Shown: positions 50,631 through 60,244 of the stretch, piece by piece
How the letters are laid out: each line of letters opens with the position of its first letter
Numbering within the stretch: the stretch's first letter is position 1
Assembly (NCBI RefSeq): GCF_003675855.1
Contig: NZ_RCIH01000003.1
Location: forward strand, 310,001 to 374,000
Source: Halostella salina
GTDB lineage: Archaea > Halobacteriota > Halobacteria > Halobacteriales > Natronoarchaeaceae
Length of the DNA: 64,000 bases
Direction: 5' to 3'
Notes under the pieces: model-generated
The model's input: only the letters and a program-made list of their open reading frames with translations
Told to the model about the DNA's origin: nothing
Databases searched by the model: none
Made by a program: the position numbers and the translations under genes

Positions 50631-53314
50631 AGTTCCGGGACGTTGATGTGGAAGTCCGTGCCGCGGGCCTCCACGAGACACAGATGATACCCGTCCTTCC
50701 TGGATAGCTTCACGAAGCTCTTCTTCGAGTCCCGACTCAGGAAGCTCCCGCTGGTCGCCTCCGCGGCCGTCTCCAGCGCGCCCGGCTCGAAGAACGAGGA
50801 GGTGACGACGAAGGCGGCGCTCAGACGGTCGTTCGTCTCCTTGACGCGGGACGCGCTGCTCTCCAGCGTCGCCATCCCGCTCTCGGTGACCGGCTGGCGC
50901 GAGTCGTTCAGGTCCGCGACGATCAGGGGGTTGCCCATCCGGTCGCGCAGCACCACGTCGAACTGCTTCTGTTCGCGCACCTCGTCGCCGTTCTCCTGGT
51001 ACACGAGGCTGACGCTCCCCTTCAGCTCCGCGCGGTCGATCTCCGGGATGGCGTCGTACAGTCGCTCCAGCGAGCCGGCGTGGCCCGTGTCCCGGATCTC
51101 GTACAGCAGGCCGCCGACGATCCAGTCGACGAAGTTGAACTCCAGCGTGCCGGTGAGGAACTCGTCGAACGCTTTCCCCTCGACGGCGACGTTGCCGCTC
51201 TCGAACTGCGTGTGGTGTTCCAGCCGGAGGTTGGCGTTGACATCGTCGGCGTCGGCGTCCCCGGCGTGGGCGTCCTCGAGCGTCGCGTCGCCTTTCGACG
51301 CGTAGCGAACGAACAGGTTCGTCCCCTGCAGGGCCTCGGCCTCGCCGATCCGCCGGTCCGCGTTCGGCGCGCCGCCGGCGGCCCGCTGTGCCTCCGTCAG
51401 TTCGGTCTCCAGCCGCTCGACTTCGCCTTCGAGGCGCTGTATCTCGGCCTCCAGTTCGGTCACGCGCTCCGAGAGCGACTCGTTCTCGCTCCGTAGCTCG
51501 TCGCGCTCCTCACGCAGTTCGTCTCGCTCGGTTTTCAGGTCGGTGACGTGCTGTTGGAGCTGGTCGATCTTGTCCTCGCGTTCGAGGACCTCCTGTTCGA
51601 GCGCCTCGTCCTGGCGGGTGCGCTGCCCTGCGCTCGCGGCCCCGGCCTCGGTCTCGGATGCGCGCCGAGTACGGTCTTCGGTTGCGGCGGCGGACTGTCG
51701 GTCCGTACTCCCGGCGTCGCTGTTTCGTGTCGCGCTGTTTCGCGCCGCCGACTCCGTTCGCGACCGGTCGTTCGACCCGTCGTCGCCGGTACTCGTCCGA
51801 TCAGGGTCCAGCGCGGGGATCGTGCGAGCCTCCTGCCACTCCCGTTCCTCGGTGACGGTCGGTTCCGGGTCCGAGTCGTCCGGCTCCGGCGACGACCCTG
51901 CGGACCCGAGGTCCGCGTCCCAGCTCTCGCGTCCCTCGTCCCCGCTTTCAGTCGCCGACTCCGCCGTCACGTCGGCGTCGCGGGCAGGTGTACTGTCAGG
52001 CTCCGGGTCGACGGCGGTCGCCTCGCCCTGTTCGGCCCGGTCTACGTTCGGCGTCGTCCCGGTGCCCGAGGACGTAGCCGCCTCGGAAGACTGGTCGGTG
52101 TCGGTATCCGGGTCGACCGCACTGCCGGGGTCGGTCGGCTGCGACGGGTCGATGCTCTCGGCTGTCCGTTCCGTCCCGGCGGCCGTCTCCGAGGGGCCGG
52201 AGCCACGGTCCGGGCGTTCCGCCCGGTCGATCGACGGCGAAGCGTCGCGGGTTCCCTCCACCCGTCCGTCGGTGGGCGTCGGGGCGGTGTCAGCCTGTGT
52301 CCCCCGCCCCTCTGCGGCCGTCGGATCCTCGGTCGACGTCGTCTCAGTCGCCTCCCCGTTCCGTCCGCGATCGCGGCGGTCGCGGTCCGGGTCGCTCGCC
52401 CGCTCCGGCTCGTCCGGGTCGGTCCCCTCCGTGGCCCGTCCGCCGTCCCGGTCGGGCGACTGCCCGGCCGTGGGGTCTACGTCCGGGGTCGTCGAACGCT
52501 GTCCGGACGTGGCGTCCGCAGACGCCGTGTCGGCTGCCTCCGCCTCAGTCTGCTGTGTCTCGGACGGGTCCGCCGCGTCGGGGGCGTGGTCCGCGGGATC
52601 CGGTGTCTGCTCCGTGCCGGAATCGGTCGCGTCCACGCCGGCGGCCGGGCGCTGGTTCCCGGCGGTCGCCGTCGGGTCGATCCCGTCTGCCGACCCCGCA
52701 TCCGTCTCGGTGCCGCCGTTTGCCAGCCCCGCTCCGGCCGCGGCTCCAGCGCCGTCGTCGGACTCGTCCGCCGCCGGTTCGGGGACGTCGGTGACCTCGA
52801 TGTCCACGTCGCGGACCTCGTAGATGCCGACCTCGTCGCTGGCGCGCTCGAACGCCTCGTCGCCGGTGATCAGTTCCTCGCGGTTGCCGACGAACGCACA
52901 GCTCATCGACTTGCCGCCGTAGTAGGCGACGTAGTAGTCGCCGCTGAGAACGTTCTCGCTCAGTTCGATGTAGCCGGTGAAAGAGCCGGACGAGAGCGTT
53001 CCGTCGGCCTCGTCGACCGGCGTGTCCTCGGTGTAGTACTTCGCTCGCTGGTCACCGCCCTTCTCCAGCATCGTAAAGAGGAGCGGGAGCGACGGGTCCG
53101 GGGCGACGTGTGCGGTCGCGTCGGCTGTCTCGAAGTCCTCGATGGACCCCTCGAACACCCCCACGATCCGCCCGTTCAGCATGAACAGCGTCGCGCCCCG
53201 CGCCCGGACCGCACCGGAAAACCCCTCGTCCGCGAGGTCGCGCAACCCGTCGTACCCGTCCGCGACCGACCGGGTACGCCAGTCGCCGACCCGTTCCTCC
53301 GTGCGCGTATTCAT
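50627..53314 (-). CDS. Long acidic protein with disordered middle and coiled coil
   Basis: An 895-residue protein from the ATG at 53312-53314. Residues about 1-175 form a compact N-terminal domain (GLRDLADEGFSGAVRARGATLFMLNGRIVGVFEG), similar to ligand-display domains of signalling proteins. About 180-560 is very long low complexity rich in Asp, Ser, Thr, Glu and Pro. A coiled coil (about 580-665) follows. The C-terminal 230 residues are a conserved-looking domain (NFVDWIVGGLLYEIRDTGHAGSLERLYDAIPEIDRAELKGSV, FDVVLRDRMGNPLIVADLN). It may be a haloarchaeal scaffold or signalling protein; function unknown. Confidence 0.75.
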   Translation of the reverse strand: MNTRTEERVGDWRTRSVADGYDGLRDLADEGFSGAVRARGATLFMLNGRIVGVFEGSIEDFETADATAHVAPDPSLPLLFTMLEKGGDQRAKYYTEDTPVDEADGTLSSGSFTGYIELSENVLSGDYYVAYYGGKSMSCAFVGNREELITGDEAFERASDEVGIYEVRDVDIEVTDVPEPAADESDDGAGAAAGAGLANGGTETDAGSADGIDPTATAGNQRPAAGVDATDSGTEQTPDPADHAPDAADPSETQQTEAEAADTASADATSGQRSTTPDVDPTAGQSPDRDGGRATEGTDPDEPERASDPDRDRRDRGRNGEATETTSTEDPTAAEGRGTQADTAPTPTDGRVEGTRDASPSIDRAERPDRGSGPSETAAGTERTAESIDPSQPTDPGSAVDPDTDTDQSSEAATSSGTGTTPNVDRAEQGEATAVDPEPDSTPARDADVTAESATESGDEGRESWDADLGSAGSSPEPDDSDPEPTVTEEREWQEARTIPALDPDRTSTGDDGSNDRSRTESAARNSATRNSDAGSTDRQSAAATEDRTRRASETEAGAASAGQRTRQDEALEQEVLEREDKIDQLQQHVTDLKTERDELREERDELRSENESLSERVTELEAEIQRLEGEVERLETELTEAQRAAGGAPNADRRIGEAEALQGTNLFVRYASKGDATLEDAHAGDADADDVNANLRLEHHTQFESGNVAVEGKAFDEFLTGTLEFNFVDWIVGGLLYEIRDTGHAGSLERLYDAIPEIDRAELKGSVSLVYQENGDEVREQKQFDVVLRDRMGNPLIVADLNDSRQPVTESGMATLESSASRVKETNDRLSAAFVVTSSFFEPGALETAAEATSGSFLSRDSKKSFVKLSRKDGYHLCLVEARGTDFHINVPEL

Positions 53315-53398
53315 ACGTACGCAAAGCCACAAGCGCCCCAAATACTTTCCGCCCCCGGCGTGCCCGTACGTTGACGTGTTCCGGAGCCTGACCCGCGC

Positions 53399-53677
53399 TC
53401 AGATGCGCTGCTCGGCGTCGTCGGCCAGCTCCTCCATCCGCTTGCCGATCCGGCCGGCGCTGGAGAACTCGTCCTCGCTCATCGCCGTGGCGAGCGCGTT
53501 ACCGAGCACGAAGACGGCGTGTTTGTGCTCGCTCTTCGACTTGTGGACGTGCGAGGGGTCGACGTCGAGCTGGTAGTAGGGGTCGAACAGCTCCGGGTCG
53601 ACCTCCTCGCGCTCGGCGACGTTCTCCATGATCGTCACCATCTGTTCGTGCAGTTCGAGCAGCTCGTCTTTGTGCAT
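53399..53677 (-). CDS. UPF0058 family metal-binding protein
   Basis: A 92-residue helical protein. MHKDELLELHEQM is the family start, followed by LDVDPSHVHKSKSEHKHAVFVLGNALA, whose His residues probably bind a metal. UPF0058 is archaeal, of unknown function. The start at 53675-53677 is preferred over an in-frame upstream ATG. Confidence 0.9.
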   Translation of the reverse strand: MHKDELLELHEQMVTIMENVAEREEVDPELFDPYYQLDVDPSHVHKSKSEHKHAVFVLGNALATAMSEDEFSSAGRIGKRMEELADDAEQRI

Positions 53678-53812
53678 GCCCGGCCATAGGGAGGGTCCGA
53701 ATTTCAACCTTTTGACCGCCTGCACCCCGCGGTGCAGGGTGAGTTCGGGACGAGACGGACGGGAACCCGCCGACGGAACGCTTTTGTGTCAGTCATCGCA
53801 ACCCGATTGCGA

Positions 53813-55444
53813 ATGAGCAAGTGGCGCCGGCGGACCGGACTGTATCTCGTCTCGCTGGCCACCGTCATCGTCGTCTACGCGCTGGCGTACCACGCCGGGA
53901 TGGCACTTCTGGAGAACCGGCCGCAGCCGTTCCTCCACTCGCTGCAGGTCGTAGTTGAGACGTTCACGACGACCGGCTACGGCTCCGACGCCCCGTGGTC
54001 GTCGCCCGCGATGAACGTCTTCGTCATCCTGATGGACCTGACCGGCGTCCTCCTCATCTTCATGGCCCTGCCCGTGTTCGTGTTCCCGCTGTTCGAGGAG
54101 GCCCTGCAGACGCGCGCGCCGCGCTCGGTCGACGGGCTGTCGGACCACGTCGTCGTCTGTGAGTACACCGCCCACGGCGAGGCGCTCGTCGACGAACTGG
54201 AGACCCGGGACGAGGAGTACGTCGTCGTCGAATCGGACCCGTCGACGGCCGCCGACCTCCACGAGAACGGGCTGTCGGTGATCGCCGGCGAGCCCGAGTC
54301 GACGGCGACGCTGGAGCGGGCGGCCGTCGACGAGGCGACCGCCGTCGTCGCGGACGCCGGCGACGAGCGCAACGCGAGCATCGTCCTCTCGGCCCGGGAG
54401 GTCGACCCGGACGTGCAGGTCGTCAGCCTCGTGGAGGACAGCGACAACGCCGACTACCACCGCTACGCGGGCGCGGACGACGTTCTCTCCCCGGAGCGGA
54501 TCCTCGGCGAGAGCCTCGCGGACAAGATCACTGCGGCGGTCGACTCGCCGGTCGGTGAGGCGGTGGCGGAGGACTTCGAAATCGCCGAACTCACCGTGCG
54601 CGACGACTGCGAACTCGCCGGGACACGCCTCGTCGACAGCGGGATCCGCGAGCGAACGGGCGCGAACGTCGTCGGCGTCTGGGACGGCGGCGAGTTCCGA
54701 AGCCCGCCGCCGCCGACGTTTCGGCTGACCGCGGGTACTGTCCTCGTTGCCGCGGGGCGGGACTCGGACCTGCAGTCGCTCCGCGGCCTCACGCTGTCGA
54801 CGAAGCGCCGGCCCTCGCGGGCCGACGTCGTCGTCCTCGGCGCGGGCGAGGTCGGGTCGCAGGTGGTCGACGCGCTGGCGGCCGCCGACGTGGGGGCGAC
54901 GGTCGTCGACCGGAAGGCGGGACCGACCGTCGACGTGGTCGGCGACGCGACGGAGGAGCGGACGCTCCGGGAGGCCGGGGTCACCGACGCGACCACCGTG
55001 GTCCTGACGCTCGGAACGGACACGGCGACGACGTTTGCCACGCTCGTCGTCTCGGAACTGGCCCCGGACGTGGAGGTCGTCTGTCGCGCCGACGACGCCG
55101 AGAGCGTGCCGAAACTCCGCCGCGCGGGGGCCGACTACGTGCTTGCACTGACCACGGTGAGCGGCCGGATGCTCGCCTCGACGGTGCTCGACGAGGACGT
55201 GCTCTCCCTCGACACCCAGATCGAAGTGGTCCGGACGCCGGTGCCCGCGCTCGCCGGGCAGTCGCTCGGCGGCGCGAACGTCCGGAAGCGGACCGGCTGT
55301 ACCGTCGTCGCCGTCGAACGCGACGGCGAGGTGACGACCGACCTCGACCCGTCGTACCGCTTCCGGGCCGACGACGAGGTGGTCGTCACGGGCACCGACA
55401 CGGACGTGAACCGCTTTACCGCGCTGGCGACACGGAACGACTGA
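53813..55444 (+). CDS. Potassium channel with two RCK (TrkA) modules
   Basis: A 543-residue membrane protein. Two helices (about residues 9-30 and 68-92) flank a pore loop with the K+ filter TTGYGSD (residues 53-59). Two tandem TrkA-N/TrkA-C units follow, starting at VDGLSDHVVVCEYTAHGEAL and RADVVVLGAGEVGSQVVDAL. The GxGxxG site is clear only in the second unit. It is a ligand-gated K+ channel, important in a cell that keeps molar K+. CTTTTGTG lies about 27 bases upstream. Confidence 0.9.
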   Translation: MSKWRRRTGLYLVSLATVIVVYALAYHAGMALLENRPQPFLHSLQVVVETFTTTGYGSDAPWSSPAMNVFVILMDLTGVLLIFMALPVFVFPLFEEALQTRAPRSVDGLSDHVVVCEYTAHGEALVDELETRDEEYVVVESDPSTAADLHENGLSVIAGEPESTATLERAAVDEATAVVADAGDERNASIVLSAREVDPDVQVVSLVEDSDNADYHRYAGADDVLSPERILGESLADKITAAVDSPVGEAVAEDFEIAELTVRDDCELAGTRLVDSGIRERTGANVVGVWDGGEFRSPPPPTFRLTAGTVLVAAGRDSDLQSLRGLTLSTKRRPSRADVVVLGAGEVGSQVVDALAAADVGATVVDRKAGPTVDVVGDATEERTLREAGVTDATTVVLTLGTDTATTFATLVVSELAPDVEVVCRADDAESVPKLRRAGADYVLALTTVSGRMLASTVLDEDVLSLDTQIEVVRTPVPALAGQSLGGANVRKRTGCTVVAVERDGEVTTDLDPSYRFRADDEVVVTGTDTDVNRFTALATRND

Positions 55445-56015
55445 GACTGCCCGACAGCAGGCGCGCAGTCCCGAGGAGCCAGCCGGCGAACATCGCCGCC
55501 CCTGCGGCCTCCGCGGCGGCGAAGTAGGCCGGCGCGAGCGTCAGCCCCCAGCCGACCCACATCGCGACGTGCCCGACGCCGAGTCCGACCGTGGCGAGTC
55601 CTCGCCGTCGCTCCCCGGCACGGAGGTCGCCGGCACCCCACACCAGCATCGTCACCGTCGCGAACAGGTAGTGGCCGATCGCCACTGCGCCGTGTCCGGC
55701 CCGCGGGAGATGGAGGACGCCCACCAGCCCCATACAGACGACCGCGACGACGAAGGCGGCGACGCCCGCGCGGTGGACCGCGTTCCGGGCCGCGCCGGCG
55801 AGCGCGTAGGCGAACGGGACGCCGACGACGCCGGCGACGACCAGTCCGCCGTTGAACAGCCAGTACGTCGGTTCGCCGGGCCGGCCCATGTCCGAGAGTG
55901 CGGCCCCGGCCCAGGTGAACGACGGCGAGACCAGCGTCGCAAGCATGAACGACCCGACCGCGACTATCGGCGCGACGAGACCGGTCGCGGCCGCGACCCG
56001 TCGGAGATCCGTCAT
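55416..56015 (-). CDS. DUF998 family membrane protein
   Basis: A 199-residue protein with about six hydrophobic helices and the family segment LVSPSFTWAGAALSDMGRPGEPTYWLFNGGLVVAGV. DUF998 proteins are integral membrane proteins of unknown function. Its 3' end overlaps the 3' end of the K+ channel gene by 29 bases on opposite strands. Confidence 0.85.
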   Translation of the reverse strand: MTDLRRVAAATGLVAPIVAVGSFMLATLVSPSFTWAGAALSDMGRPGEPTYWLFNGGLVVAGVVGVPFAYALAGAARNAVHRAGVAAFVVAVVCMGLVGVLHLPRAGHGAVAIGHYLFATVTMLVWGAGDLRAGERRRGLATVGLGVGHVAMWVGWGLTLAPAYFAAAEAAGAAMFAGWLLGTARLLSGSLSRSVSPAR

Positions 56016-56092
56016 ACGATCGCCAACCGGGGCGGGGACCAAAGCCGTTGTCCCGGGCAAGCGTTTTGTGCCGGCCGGGCGACGTTCGCTTC

Positions 56093-56440
56093 ATGGCCGG
56101 TATCGTCTTCTTCGGCACCGAGCGGCTCGACCGCGTCGTCCAGTTCTACCTCGACGAGGTGGACGCGAGCGTCTGGATCGAGCAGGACGGCTGTACGATC
56201 CTCCGACACGGCGACTTTCGCTTCGGCTTCTGCGAGCGCGAGTCCGCCGACACCTGCGGGACGGTCACGTTCTACTACGACGACCGCGACGCCGTCGACG
56301 CGATGTACGACCGCCTCGCCCACCTGGCGCGCGACCCGCCCCGCGAGAACGAACAGTACGACATCTATCAGTTCTTCGCGGACGACCCCGAGGGGCGGAC
56401 CGTCGAGTTCCAGACGTTCCTCCATCCCGTGTCTGACTGA
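56093..56440 (+). CDS. VOC (glyoxalase-like) protein
   Basis: A 115-residue single-module VOC protein: IVFFGTERLDRVVQFYLDEVDASVWIEQDGCTILRHGDFRFGF, then VTFYYDDRDAVDAMYDRL and ADDPEGRTVEFQTF, with the metal-ligand-like Glu near the end. The substrate is unknown. GCGTTTTGTG precedes the start by about 27 bases. Confidence 0.85.
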   Translation: MAGIVFFGTERLDRVVQFYLDEVDASVWIEQDGCTILRHGDFRFGFCERESADTCGTVTFYYDDRDAVDAMYDRLAHLARDPPRENEQYDIYQFFADDPEGRTVEFQTFLHPVSD

Positions 56441-56485
56441 CGGTGACCTGTGTCACGCACCTTCCCCCACGGGATCCCCCGTTGG

Positions 56486-57124
56486 TCACTCCTCTGGGAG
56501 GTCGTCGATGAGCACGACCGCTTCGCCCTCGACGGCGGCCCGGTCGGCGTCCTCGTCGGTCACCGTGGTCGACAGGCGATACTGGTTCTCGCCCAGGTCC
56601 TCGATGACCTCCACCGTCGCGGTGACGCGGTCGCCGATGGACACCGGTGCTGTGAACTCCAGGTCCTGCGAGAGGTAGATCGTCAGCCCCGGCAGGCGCG
56701 CGAGCGCCGCGCTGATCAGCCCCGAGACGAGCGTCCCGTGGGCGATCCGACCGCCGAACCGCGTCGTCTCGGCGAACTCGTCGTCCAGATGGAGCCGGTT
56801 CGTGTCGCCGCTCGCGCGGGCGAAATCGTGGACGTCCTCGTCGTCCAGGTCCTTGGAGAAGCGTACCGTATCGCCGACCGTGATCGCCTCGGAGTGCTCG
56901 ACGGTGCGCTCGAACGTCCAGTCGGCCTCCTCGTAGTCCAGCGAGGGGATCGACGGCTCCCCTCGGTCCTGTTCGTCGGTGTCTCCCGTCTCCTCGCCGT
57001 CGAACGCCGAGATGGCCGCCGTGTTGGCGGCGGCCGCGCTCTTGATGAACGACCCGGTCATCCGCGCCCACGCGCTCGTCATCGCCGACATCGGCGTCGC
57101 CGCCTCCTGGGAGTGCTTGCTCAT
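56486..57124 (-). CDS. MaoC-family (R)-enoyl-CoA hydratase
   Basis: A 212-residue hotdog hydratase. A long N-terminal extension (about 70 residues) precedes the MaoC domain. The hydratase signature is DVHDFARASGDTNRLHLDDEFAETTRFGGRIAHGTLVSGLISA (catalytic Asp/His pair). It would hydrate enoyl-CoA to (R)-3-hydroxyacyl-CoA, feeding PHA synthesis, as PhaJ does. It is divergent from phaR across a shared 214-base promoter region. Confidence 0.88.
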   Translation of the reverse strand: MSKHSQEAATPMSAMTSAWARMTGSFIKSAAAANTAAISAFDGEETGDTDEQDRGEPSIPSLDYEEADWTFERTVEHSEAITVGDTVRFSKDLDDEDVHDFARASGDTNRLHLDDEFAETTRFGGRIAHGTLVSGLISAALARLPGLTIYLSQDLEFTAPVSIGDRVTATVEVIEDLGENQYRLSTTVTDEDADRAAVEGEAVVLIDDLPEE

Positions 57125-57280
57125 GAACAGTCGGGCTTGGCGGTAGACTGTTAAGACTTCTTTGGCTGTTCGCGGCCGTAACGGAACCCTGACCGCACGG
57201 AGTCGCCAGAAGGTGTTGCTTTCTAGATGTTCCATCGTCGCCACAGCAGCTACGCGCCCGACCCAACCTCTGACATTGAA

Positions 57281-57336
57281 TGGTATGAGATGGTATTCAG
57301 CGGAAGCTTTATCCGTTTCGGGGTGGTATGAACTGG
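57281..57336. promoter_or_regulatory. Candidate PhaR operator repeats around the phaRP promoter
   Basis: TGGTAT occurs at 57281-57286 (TGGTATGAGA), 57291-57296 (TGGTATTCAG) and 57324-57329 (TGGTATGAAC, followed by TGG). The TATA-like GCTTTATCC (57306-57314) of phaR lies between the second and third copies. Copies on both sides of TATA would let a dimeric repressor block transcription. A 10-base spacing of the first two puts them on the same DNA face. Confidence 0.5.
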
Positions 57337-57338
57337 TG

Positions 57339-57662
57339 ATGACGGAGGACGACGACCGCGGCGGGATGCCGTGGACGCCAGCCGATTTCGCACGCCAGGT
57401 TCAGCAGGCCAGCGAGGACGCCGTCGAGTCCCAGCAGGAACTGTTCGAGCAGTTCCTCTCGGCCAACGCCGGCGGGATGGACGGGATGTCCAGCCTCGGC
57501 CCGATGAGCATGGGTACCGCGACGTTCAAGACCCGCGTGCAGAGCGGCGGCCGGATCAGCATCCCCGACGCGGAGCGCGAGGCCCTCGACATCCAGGAGG
57601 GCGACATCGTGCAGACCGTCGTCGTCCCCGTGAAACGCAACAGAAGTGATTCCGATGACTGA
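57339..57662 (+). CDS. phaR: PHA regulator PhaR (AbrB-type)
   Basis: A 107-residue protein. A helical N-terminus (WTPADFARQVQQASEDAVESQQELFEQFL) resembles a granule-binding or phasin-like segment. It precedes a SpoVT/AbrB swapped-hairpin DNA-binding domain (FKTRVQSGGRISIPDAEREALDIQEGDIVQTVVVPV). In Haloferax mediterranei, PhaR of this type represses phaRP and binds PHA granules. Its end overlaps phaP by 8 bases. The upstream TGGTAT repeats are its likely sites. Confidence 0.85.
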   Translation: MTEDDDRGGMPWTPADFARQVQQASEDAVESQQELFEQFLSANAGGMDGMSSLGPMSMGTATFKTRVQSGGRISIPDAEREALDIQEGDIVQTVVVPVKRNRSDSDD

Positions 57663-58128
57663 CACTACCAACCCCATGACGACCGTCTTCGAGTTCCAGC
57701 GCACCGCCGTCGAACAGACCCAGCAGGCGACCCACGACGCCCTCGAGGCCCAGAAGGCCGCCGTCGACACGCTCGCCGAGAGCGTCGAGGCGATGCAGTC
57801 CCTGCAGGAGCAGTCCACCGAGATGACCCAGGAGGCCGCCCACGCCTACCTCGACGCCGTCGAGAGCGCCCTCCCCGAGGACGCCGCCGACTTCGACGAG
57901 CTCCGCGCGGCCGTCGACGACGGCTTCGACAACGTCGACGAGCTGCAGGCCGACACCTGGGCCGCCCTCGACGAGGCCGTCGACGAGAACGTCGCCGCCT
58001 TCGACGAGTACGCCGACAACTACGCCGACGCCGTCGACAGTTCGTTCGACACCTTCCTCGACGCCCACGAGCAGGTCGCCGAGAGCGTCGAGGGTGCGGC
58101 CGACGAGTTCGACGTCGCCGCGAACTGA
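57655..58128 (+). CDS. phaP: PHA granule-associated phasin PhaP
   Basis: A 157-residue, almost wholly helical acidic protein (FEFQRTAVEQTQQATHDALEAQKAAVDTLAESVEAMQ...), typical of haloarchaeal phasins that coat PHA granules. It is co-translated with phaR (8-base overlap). A T-run (58136-58140) follows the stop and may end the phaRP message. Confidence 0.88.
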   Translation: MTDTTNPMTTVFEFQRTAVEQTQQATHDALEAQKAAVDTLAESVEAMQSLQEQSTEMTQEAAHAYLDAVESALPEDAADFDELRAAVDDGFDNVDELQADTWAALDEAVDENVAAFDEYADNYADAVDSSFDTFLDAHEQVAESVEGAADEFDVAAN

Positions 58129-58166
58129 AGCCACCTTTTTCAGGTCCCGTCTCCATTCTTTCCACA

Positions 58167-58718
58167 ATGACAGACTCATACACACCCAACGCGACCGCAG
58201 AGGGCTGGAACCAGTTCGTCGACCAGATGAACCAGCAGTTCATGGACGCCTTCGAGCAGAACGTCGAGGCCCAGGCCGAGTTCGTCGAATCCTGGACCGA
58301 GACGTTCGAATCGAGCGTCGACGACGACGAGATGACCGAGGGCGTGAAAGGCTACGCCCGCGCCTACGAGGCGTGGATGGACGCGGCCCAGCGGATGGTC
58401 GACCGCGCCAACGACGCCGCCCAGGGCGAGGACGTGGAGGTCGAGGAGTTCCGCGATATCTGGCTCAACACCGCCAACGAGGCGTTCAAGGAGGCGATGA
58501 GCACGACTGCCTTCGCCGCCGCCACCGGCGAGTCCGTGGGCGAGGCGCTCGACCTCCGCCAGCAGGCCGACGAGGCCGCCGAGTCGACGCTCCACGACCT
58601 GGGCTTTGCCACCGAGGGTGACGTCGTCGAGATCGGCGAGCGACTGGTCGAGCTCGAACGGCGACAGCACGCCGTCGAGGAGAAGCTCGACCGGATCTTA
58701 GAGGAACTCGACGAATGA
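58167..58718 (+). CDS. phaE: PHA synthase subunit PhaE
   Basis: A 183-residue protein of the haloarchaeal PhaE type, the non-catalytic partner of class III PHA synthase. Helical, with [46 protein letters not shown] and a C-terminal coiled coil ([22 protein letters not shown]). It overlaps phaC by ATGA, so both subunits are made together. Confidence 0.9.
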   Translation: MTDSYTPNATAEGWNQFVDQMNQQFMDAFEQNVEAQAEFVESWTETFESSVDDDEMTEGVKGYARAYEAWMDAAQRMVDRANDAAQGEDVEVEEFRDIWLNTANEAFKEAMSTTAFAAATGESVGEALDLRQQADEAAESTLHDLGFATEGDVVEIGERLVELERRQHAVEEKLDRILEELDE

Positions 58719-60106
58719 GCATGAACCCGTTCGCCGACGCCATCGACCTCCAGCGCCGCACCTGGGAGAACGCCGCCGAGGTCGTCGAGAAGACCGGCGC
58801 AGCGCCCGACGCCGGCGAAACCATCGCGGACGTCGACGTCGGTCAGACGCCCAAGGAGGTCGTCTACGAGGAGAACAAGCTCCAGCTCTACCACTACGAG
58901 TCACGGACCGAGGAGCAACACGACGTGCCGATCCTCATCGTGTACGCGCTGATCAACCGGCCGTACATCCTCGACCTCCAGCCCGACCGCTCGGTCGTCC
59001 AGACGCTGCTGGACAACGGGTTCGACGTGTACCTCATCGACTGGGGCGAGCCCTCGAAGCTGGACGCGTCGCTCACGCTCGACGACTACGTCAGCCGCTA
59101 CATCGACAACTGCGTCGACGTGGTGCGCGAGCGCTCCGGGCAGGACAGCATCAACGTGCTCGGCTACTGCATGGGCGGGACGATGAGCGTGATGTACTCC
59201 GCGCTCCACCCCGAGAAGGTCCGGAACCTCGGCCTGATGGCCGCCGGGCTCTGCTTCGCGGGCGACGGCGGCGTCCTCGAACTGTGGGGCGGCGAGGAGT
59301 ACTACGACCCCGAGAAGGTCACCGAGACGTTCGACAACGTCCCGGCGGAGTTCCTGGACGTCGGCTTCGCGCTGATGGACCCCGTCGCCAACGGCGTCAC
59401 GAAGTACGTCCGCCTCTACGAGAACATCGAGGACGAGGACTTCGTCGAGAACTTCGCCCGCATGGAGGAGTGGCTCGGCGACGGCATCGACGTGGCCGGC
59501 GACACGTACGTCCAGTTCCTCCGGGATATCTACCAGGGGAACAAGCTGTACAACAACGAACTCGAACTCGACGGGAAACCGATCGACCTTGACGAACTGG
59601 AGATGCCGATCCTCCAGATCGTCGCGGAGTACGACCACCTCATCCCGCCGGAGGCCTCCAAGCCGTTCAACGACGTGGTGCCGAGCGACGACGTGACCAC
59701 GATGGAGTTCCCGACCGGTCACATCGGGATGTCCGTCTCCTCCAGCTCCCACGCGGAGCTGTGGCCGGACGTCTGCGAGTGGTTCGAGGACCGATCCGAC
59801 GTCGACGACGCGACGGGCGAAAGCGCCACCGACCCCGAATCGCCTGATTCCGCACTGGCGGAGGACGCGGACCCCGACGAAACGGACGCTCCGGCCGCCG
59901 CCGAGGACGGTCCCGACACGACCGTCGAGCGCGACCTGGAGGACATCGACGGGATCGGTCCCTCGTACGCCGACCGACTCCGTGACGCCGGCGTTGAGAA
60001 TGTCGCCGACCTGGCCGACGCGTCCGCCGCGGACCTCGCGGACGACGCCGACGTGCCGGTGAGCCGGCTCGAAAGCTGGATCGAGCAGGCGCAGTCGAGC
60101 AACTGA
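58715..60106 (+). CDS. phaC: PHA synthase PhaC with C-terminal helix-hairpin-helix
   Basis: A 463-residue class III PHA synthase. The lipase-like box is GYCMGG with nucleophile Cys152; Asp307 (AEYDHLIP) and His336 (PTGHIGMS) complete the triad. After an acidic Asp/Glu/Ala linker (about 360-405), residues about 407-460 form a helix-hairpin-helix-like domain ([20 protein letters not shown], then [23 protein letters not shown]). Bacterial PhaC lacks this. The tail may bind partners, granules or DNA (inference). Confidence 0.93.
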   Translation: MSMNPFADAIDLQRRTWENAAEVVEKTGAAPDAGETIADVDVGQTPKEVVYEENKLQLYHYESRTEEQHDVPILIVYALINRPYILDLQPDRSVVQTLLDNGFDVYLIDWGEPSKLDASLTLDDYVSRYIDNCVDVVRERSGQDSINVLGYCMGGTMSVMYSALHPEKVRNLGLMAAGLCFAGDGGVLELWGGEEYYDPEKVTETFDNVPAEFLDVGFALMDPVANGVTKYVRLYENIEDEDFVENFARMEEWLGDGIDVAGDTYVQFLRDIYQGNKLYNNELELDGKPIDLDELEMPILQIVAEYDHLIPPEASKPFNDVVPSDDVTTMEFPTGHIGMSVSSSSHAELWPDVCEWFEDRSDVDDATGESATDPESPDSALAEDADPDETDAPAAAEDGPDTTVERDLEDIDGIGPSYADRLRDAGVENVADLADASAADLADDADVPVSRLESWIEQAQSSN

Positions 60107-60126
60107 CGCGGCGTCTCGCCTTTTTC
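60107..60126 (+). terminator. T-run after phaC
   Basis: The stop of phaC is followed within 20 bases by TTTTT at 60121-60125. This would suit archaeal U-tract termination of the phaEC message. Confidence 0.35.
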
Positions 60127-60244
60127 CGTCCAGCCTTTCGCCCGAAGCCGGGGGAATCCTTATGCCGCGACTGGTAGAAGGGCCAACTAGATTCGAGAAC
60201 GGCCAGCGGGCGGACCGGCCCCGTCGGCCGTTCCGGGACCCACC

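Noticed and set aside
51548-53374. 608-codon plus-strand frame over the long acidic protein gene
   Set aside because: Very Arg-rich shadow of an Asp/Ser/Thr-rich coding region; no domain is visible.
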